Positions 58,515-64,000 of a stretch of 64,000 bases of DNA are shown here, piece after piece. Both the position numbers and the translations under genes were made by a program. The notes beneath the pieces are model-generated. The model was not told the DNA's origin. It did not search any database and saw only the letters and a program-made list of their open reading frames with translations. The stretch's first letter is position 1. Each line of letters starts with the position of its first letter. The stretch covers positions 1,242,501-1,306,500 of the forward strand of contig CM047806.1 in NCBI GenBank assembly GCA_026214975.1, in the 5' to 3' direction. Source of the stretch: Gentiana macrophylla. Its lineage: Eukaryota > Streptophyta > Magnoliopsida > Gentianales > Gentianaceae.

Positions 58515-59444
58515 CTATGAATGACGAGAGAGAGATAAACCGTCGAAAATAGTATGTTTGAGGTAGCGTAGGATCCGTTTGACGGCATTCCAGTGATCAT
58601 CAGTTGGTGATTGCATGAACATGCTAACTTTATGGACCGCAAAGGCTATGTCCGGACGCGTGAAGCTGAGATACTGTAAACCGCCGACCACTGTGCGGTA
58701 GAGGGATGTGTCAGAAAAAGGAGAACCTGAGACAGTAGTTAAATGAATGGAAGCAGACATGAGAGTAGAACACGGCTTGCATTTATCCATACCGCTTACC
58801 AAGAAGTTGTAGTATATATTTCCGATGTGTAAGGTAAAGGCCATCAGAAGTGGGGAGAGCCTCGATGCCCAAAAAATAAGATAAGGTGCCGAGATTTTTG
58901 ACGAGGAACCGCGAACTGATATAAGTGATAACCTATGTAATAAGAGAGGGAGAGGTACCTGTAATAAGCACATCATCAACATATATAAGTAAGTAAACAC
59001 GATGTCCACCATGTGAGTATATGAAGGGAAGTATCGGCCCTAGATGCTGTGAAGACGGAGCGAGAGAGAACATCCAAGTGACGGAAAACCAGGCATGGGG
59101 AGCTTGACGGAGACCATAGAGACTACGCTTAAGGCGGCATACGTAATCTGGATAATCCGGATGGACGAAACCTGTGGCTGCTCCATGTAGACAGGTTCGT
59201 TTAGATGGCCATGAAGAAAGGCATTATGGATGTCAATTTTTCGGAGGGACCATCCCTGAGAGACAGCAAGGGAAAACAATAGCCGAATTGTGACTGGCTT
59301 AACAACCGGACTAAAAGTATCCGTGAAGTCAATACCCTCTGCCTGGTGAAAACCCTTTGCTACCAGCAGAGCTTTATGACGTTCAAATCTACCATCAGCA
59401 TGATGCTCCATGCGATAGACCCACTTGTTACCTACAACATTCAT
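58515..59444 (-). pseudogene. Ale-like reverse transcriptase
   Basis: Frame 59040-59444 has NVVGNKWVYR, LVAKGFHQAEGIDFTDTFSP and WSLRKIDIHNAFLHGHLNE (first catalytic aspartate). Frame 58515-59012 has the later half, including VGGLQYLSFTRPDIAFAV and WNAVKRILRYLKHT. The YVDD region near 58980 is split by a shift. Otherwise strongly conserved, so the copy is young or the breaks are consensus errors. Confidence 0.9.
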
Positions 59445-59459
59445 ATGAGACTGAAAGGG

Positions 59460-60180
59460 GACAAGATCCCAAGTATTAGTACGTAATAGAGCATTGATTT
59501 CCTCTCACATAAAGCATTACGCCAAATCCGTTGTTTGAAGGCTTCAGCAGTAGGAAGTCGGATAGGATGAGGTAATGGGCCGAGAAGAGCTCGGGGAAGC
59601 GGATAAGCGAATATAATCGGGCATTTGAGTTGGTTTGAGGAGTTCGTTTTGGTGCGGGTAACCATAGGATGTGGTGGAGGGGATCACGCGAGGTGATGGA
59701 GGAGCACCGCCGGAGTGGGTGGAGCCGGAGATGGTGGAGCGGGGATGGTGGAGGAGAGGTGTCCGAGCTAGCCGGGAGTCGGCCGAGGTGGGGAATGGTT
59801 AGAGGAGTGTAGGAAAGGTCATTTCATCAAAACGATGTGACGAGCAATGTAAACACGACCGAATGAGAGATCAAGGCATTTGTAACCGTGATGGTGTGGA
59901 TCAGAGCCAAGGAAGATGCAAGATTTTGATCTCAAGTCGGTTTTATGATGATTAAAGGGGCGAAGGTGAGACCAACATGCACGACCAAACACCCGAAGAA
60001 AAGAGTAGTCGTGGACTCGTCAAAAACTATCTCATACGGGATTTGTCATTTAGGACTCGTCAAAAACTATCCCAAGTATTAGTATGTAATAGAGCATTAA
60101 TTTCCTCTCACATAGCATTACGCCAAATCCGGTGTTTGAAGGCTTCAGTGTAGGAAGTCGGATAGGATGAGGTAATGGAG
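59460..60180 (-). repeat. Internal duplication in Ale-like pol
   Basis: About 115 bp at 59463-59577 (from ATCCCAAGTATTAGTA to ATGAGGTAATGG) recur at 60067-60178 with few differences. A shorter GGACTCGTCAAAAACTATC pair is at 60013 and 60053. The duplicated strand encodes an integrase segment (AFKHRIWRNAM). Confidence 0.8.
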
Positions 60181-60740
60181 GCGATTGATGATGTAAACAA
60201 CGGTGACAAATGCATCTTCCCAGTAAGTGATGGGAAGGTTGGACTGGGTGAGAAGTGTGAGACCGACCTCGATGATTTGACAGTGACGTCTTTCGATGGT
60301 GCCTGCTTGTTCATGAGTGTCCGACAAGAGCGGCGGTGAATGATACCTGAGAGGTGAGATATTGCGTGAGATAGCGGTATTCGCCGCCCTAGTCAGTTTG
60401 CAAACTCTTGAGTTTGGTGTTAAATTGCCGCTCAATCATAGTTTGAAAGTCACGAAATACGGGTTCAACATCAGATTTACGTTTTAAGGGAAAAATCCAT
60501 AAATTTTTGTAAAATCATCCGAAAGCTAACATAGTAACGAGCCGTAAATAGAAGATTCAATACAAGGACCCCAAACATCCGAATAAATTAAATCAAGCGG
60601 TGCGTAAGAAGTAAATTCGCACACATATAAAGGTTGACGATGACTCTTAGCTAATTGACACGGTGCACACACAAGGAGAGAGTGTGCTTTATTTGAAAGA
60701 CTAATAGATAAACGACCTAAAACTTGATGAAGAACATGAA
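59580..60740 (-). pseudogene. Ale-like integrase
   Basis: The frame at 60145-60435 includes HEQAGTIERRHCQIIEVGLTLL and SNLPITYWEDAFVTVVYIINRL, the copia integrase E-x-R-H and W-x-(x)A-x-x-x-A-x-Y-x-I-N-R-L region. Upstream core coding is discernible to about 60600 (VWGP-like). The C-terminal part (59580-60050) is shifted between frames. Confidence 0.82.
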
Positions 60741-61006
60741 AAGAGCAGTGTCCTAAACGTTGGTGCTAGGTGGAGGAAGAGCTAGAGGTGGCGGCAAATG
60801 CTTGAACCGGAGTATTACGGAGAGTGGGAGAGAAGTGGTAGAGACCATCTTTGACAAATCCCCTATGATGGACGCGACCCGAGTAGTCCTTCACAAGGAA
60901 ATAATTATTATGAAACTCAAAGTAAACAGAATTATCATGAGCAAATTGACGAACTGAAAGTAAATTTTGAGTAAGGGAGGGAGTAACTAAGACATTATGT
61001 AAAAGG
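60740..61006 (-). pseudogene. Ale-like gag-pre-integrase segment
   Basis: Minus-strand codons give a NLLSV-like start, FAHDNSVYFEFHNNYF, then KDGLYHF- and RLGH-type strings that precede the integrase zinc site in copia. Cut at 61006 by the LTR of another element. Confidence 0.7.
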
Positions 61007-62793
61007 TGTTAGGAAATCACTAGTTTAACGCAGCGGAATTTAAAATTTGATTTCCTTTTTCTAGATCGTTTTTCGTTTAATGCAATAAACACGTTAAGTG
61101 TTTGACGGTATACATTGATGATCTATAAGATCGTCGCTTTGACCGTTAGTACAGTGCGCAAGCCGTCCACGTGTCCGGCCTCTATCGCTAATCCACACGA
61201 ACTCCTCGCCGGAATGCTCCTTGAATTGTTGTTGCTAGACCGGCTTTTTTCCTCTCTCACAAACTCACTATAGGATGCTCTCTATTTTACACAAGAACTA
61301 TGAGCTCTTGCAATTGTGATGTACAAAAGAGTTTGACACCCACCTCTTATTTATAGTGTAGGGGGCTTCCCAACCTAGAGTGGAGGAGAAGAAAATATTT
61401 TCCCAATAAAATAAGAAAAATCAATTAGATTGATTTATCTCTTTAATCATAATTAATTTTGTCAATATCTCGTATTGAATATAATTATCTTATTACCATA
61501 AATCTATTTTTTCAAAATCAATTAGTATCTTATATTAATATTATGGTAATCTAATTAAATAAAGTGCACAATCCAAGTGTATCTTATACACAAGGAGTTG
61601 GCGCCTAATAGTCAATAAATTGACTTCGGAATATTCTTTAATTAACATAATTTGTATATAATTAATATCTTGTATTTTATTTATTTATAATAAATAAATA
61701 CCACCATATTAATTTACCACTATAACCTTTATAGTCTAGAGATAAACTTTCCTTATTTGGTTATCAACTATAACCGTATTTTAATCCGACTCGATGTTCA
61801 TATGTGTGTGACCCTATAGGCTTCCGAATATGTTGGCCGTAGACACAAAGTGCAATTTACTAAAATGCCCTTCATGCCTAACGATCACGGGATAACGATA
61901 TATCAACACACTTGACCTCAATCATCGGAAGAGTCAAAAGCAATGACTACTATCTTTCATGTGAAGCAGTTACCGTGTAACTTACAATTCTATCGCTGTA
62001 ATAATATCCATACGATCGTATCTCGAGTGTCAATACATTAACGATCGTATCTTATAATCTGGATACCAGGCTCTCTCGGGATAACACATTTACTCCCACT
62101 TTGCAAAGATTCTCGAGAGCTAGACATTCCTTATAAGAAGGTCATTTCGGATATTCGATCCCAATCATAGGATACACGATTCCCGGACGACCAATCATGT
62201 ATACTCCGCATGCTTCAATATCATACCCAATCACTACCGTATGATCGCCCCGTGACTAGGGGAAATCTCAATAGTGTCAAAGCATGACAATCCACACCGT
62301 GATGCCATGAAGACTCCGATCAAAAGGATAATTACACAATCGCCACATAGTGTGACACTTAATGTAAGTGAGACAGTCTAACGTACGCATTCTCTAATAC
62401 ACGTCCACGTACAGTCCAAGTGTCTCTACTTCGATAGACGAGATCTATCCCTACCTTCTATAAGATAGAAGACATCCAATACGTGCTAGTCTGATTATAC
62501 TATCAATGTCCCATTTGACAGCACATAAGACTAGAGACATTTAAGTACCAAACTTGTTATAGTGATTAGAGATCTCATCAACCATAATCACTATCATGGT
62601 TTCTCTATCACAGTTTGACACTAGGGACGTTACTATATATGTACATCAAATAATATGAAGATAAACAATATATAATAACATAAGTGCTTTTATTAATCAT
62701 AATAAAGTTATTACATGAACAAAATAGACTGTAAATGACCCGACCCGATCGGATCCGGTCCAAACCGATTGGGTTTAGGACACCTTTCCAACA
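61007..62793 (-). repeat. Angela-like copia 3' LTR, minus strand
   Basis: A 1787-bp LTR, on the minus strand TGTTGGAAAGG...TTTCCTAACA, clearly homologous to the LTRs at 10.9 and 29.1 kb but more diverged. A TTATAAATA-equivalent box is at about 61350. The polypurine tract GCCAAGTGGGAGAT adjoins it at 62794-62807. Confidence 0.9.
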
Positions 62794-63218
62794 ATCTCCC
62801 ACTTGGCCTAAAGCCAATCACCCATATGCCTAAGCCCGTGCAAGTGAACATGTTTCTCATGCTTTGCTTGAGACAATGTCTTGGTTAACGGATCAGCTAT
62901 GTTATCATCCGTGTGGACTTTCTATATCTTTACATCTCCTCTATCTACTATCTCTCTAATCAAGTGATAGCGCCGTAGCACATGTTTGGACTTCTGATGA
63001 GACCTTGGTTCCTTTGACTGAGATATCGCTCCATTATTATCACAAAGATGAGGCACCGCACCTTCAATTGGAGGAACCACACCAAGTTCGATGATTGAAC
63101 TTCTTCATCCAAATCGCTTCTTTGCCGCCTCCGAGGCTGCTATGTATTCGGCTTCCGTTGTAGAGTCTGCAGTAGTCTCCTGCTTGGAACTATTCCAGCT
63201 CACTGCTCCGCCGTTAAG
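62794..63218 (-). pseudogene. Angela-like RNase H and pol end
   Basis: Minus-strand codons show, across shifted frames, STTEAEYIAAS (about 63140), a CDNNGA-type motif near 63045, HQKSKHVLRRYHLI (about 62970) and DNIADPLTK (about 62890), the copia RNase H and pol C-terminus. The coding is cut at 63218 by a further LTR. Confidence 0.85.
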
Positions 63219-64000
63219 TGATGGGAGTCAACTTCACTGCACTTTTGTATGTGAATCTACACCCGTTTATTACTTTATTGGCATGTTTTGGGTAGATATA
63301 GACCTGTTTGAGAGTAATATCGAGAGTTGTATGCTCGGGGAGTTAAACTGTCAAATCGATAGTAAACTCCGCATTTTTGATGATATTTCACTCTTTTCCA
63401 AGCATTTTTGTCTTGCAGAATTACGTGTGGTGTTTGTTCGTCTATGTTGTTGCAGGACTTAGGTGACTCGAGGACCCGGAAGGCGATGTTTTGGACTAAG
63501 AGACATGTTCGTGGCACAAGAATTGAGTGAAAGTGGAAGAAAAGCCAAGTTTGGAGTGGATGCAAGGCAAACTGGCGTTTGCCATACCCCAAACTGGCGT
63601 TTGCAGGGAGCATACCCTAAACGGGCGTTTGCCCAACCCAAACGGGCATTTACAGCGTGACACTTCATTCAGAAAGTTGGGTTTTCAGCTGGACGGGTGA
63701 CCCAATAACCCCCAAACTGGCGTTTGGATATAAAGCAAACGAGCGTCCAGGATACACAGACGGGCGTCTGCCCTCAAGACATGATTCAGCAAACGGGCGT
63801 TCAGAGAAGTGCAAACGCCCGTCCACTGAAGACGAAACCCTAATATCATCATATTTTTCCAGGCAAACGGTCATTTGGAGGGACTCAAACGGGCATTCGT
63901 GACCGACAAAGATCGATTTCGACTCTACTCTATAAATACCCAAATTTCATTCAAATTTCTATGCATACTTGGCCGACTTTAGACTTCTCTTGAGCGATTT
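63219..64000 (+). mobile_element. Athila/Tat-type LTR, truncated by window end
   Basis: Begins TGATGGGAGTC after TTAAG, interrupting the Angela-like RNase H. The layout matches the other Athila-like LTRs here: AT-rich U3, motif array, then TATAAATA at 63931-63938. The 3' end and the rest of the element are outside the window, so orientation is inferred from the TATA box. Confidence 0.75.
63571..63898 (+). promoter_or_regulatory. U3 AAACGGGCGTTTG motif array
   Basis: Twelve copies of ACKGGCGTTY or close variants (one inverted, near 63813) begin at 63572, 63594, 63622, 63643, 63694, 63717, 63740, 63761, 63794, ~63813, 63868 and 63890. Most neighbours are 20-23 bp apart. The last lies about 35 bp upstream of TATAAATA. 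Confidence 0.9.

Larger units (their letters stand above)
57833..61006 (-). mobile_element. Ale/Retrofit-like copia element, interrupted
   Basis: Minus-strand element with a short 198-bp 3' LTR, polypurine tract TGCGGGGGCG, then (towards higher coordinates) RNase H, reverse transcriptase, integrase and gag-pre-integrase segments in correct copia order. It is cut at 61006 by another retrotransposon, so its protease, gag and 5' LTR are missing from the window. Frames are broken repeatedly. Confidence 0.88.

Noticed and set aside
63459..63943. Frames across the right-end motif array
   Set aside because: Frames occur on both strands and encode repeated RLG/AFA residues from the motif.

Overview
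This is an AT-rich window of a flowering-plant nuclear genome, most likely a eudicot. The evidence is two intron-containing plant genes (a RABA1-type small GTPase and a WOX8/9-type homeobox gene, both on the minus strand) set among plant transposon families: Athila-type and Angela/Tork- and Ale-type LTR retrotransposons, CACTA and hAT elements, Stowaway-like MITEs, tRNA-derived SINEs and a LINE. I saw no rRNA or free-standing tRNA gene, no CRISPR array and nothing prokaryotic.

Layout. 1-2.3 kb: part of an LTR-type sequence carrying a GGGCGTC motif array. 2.6-4.5 kb: LINE-like and copia fragments. 5.0-6.3 kb: RABA1-like gene. 6.3-10.8 kb: intergenic DNA with a MITE, a SINE and local repeats. 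10.9-31.1 kb: an Angela/Tork-like copia element whose 5' LTR is split near its end by an 11-kb Athila element (12.9-23.9 kb); the copia element itself lies in a LINE. 31.1-38.4 kb: the LINE resumes, tandemly duplicated and invaded by a small CACTA MITE, then split by a minus-strand LTR that is split by a 4.1-kb CACTA element. 38.4-44.1 kb: a complete, recent, non-autonomous Athila-like element with TSD CGTTG. 47.1-51.6 kb: WOX8/9-like gene, whose second intron holds a SINE and a hAT MITE. 51.6-57.8 kb: intergenic DNA with a SINE and four MITEs. 57.8-64.0 kb: minus-strand Ale-like copia interrupted by a minus-strand Angela-like element, interrupted in turn by another Athila/Tat-type LTR that runs off the window.

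The observation I would follow first is that several different LTRs here carry arrays of a short GC-rich motif (core CGGGCGTY, or the palindrome TGCGTACGCA). Four of them end about 30 bp upstream of a TATAAATA box, and the spacing within two arrays is often 20-23 bp. Two elements carry a second array just downstream of the primer-binding site. This looks like a recurring, phased cis-regulatory module. A second theme is that differences between paired LTRs, and frame breaks in otherwise conserved host genes, are mostly small indels near GC-rich words. That suggests consensus error, so frameshifts here should not be read as proof of gene death.
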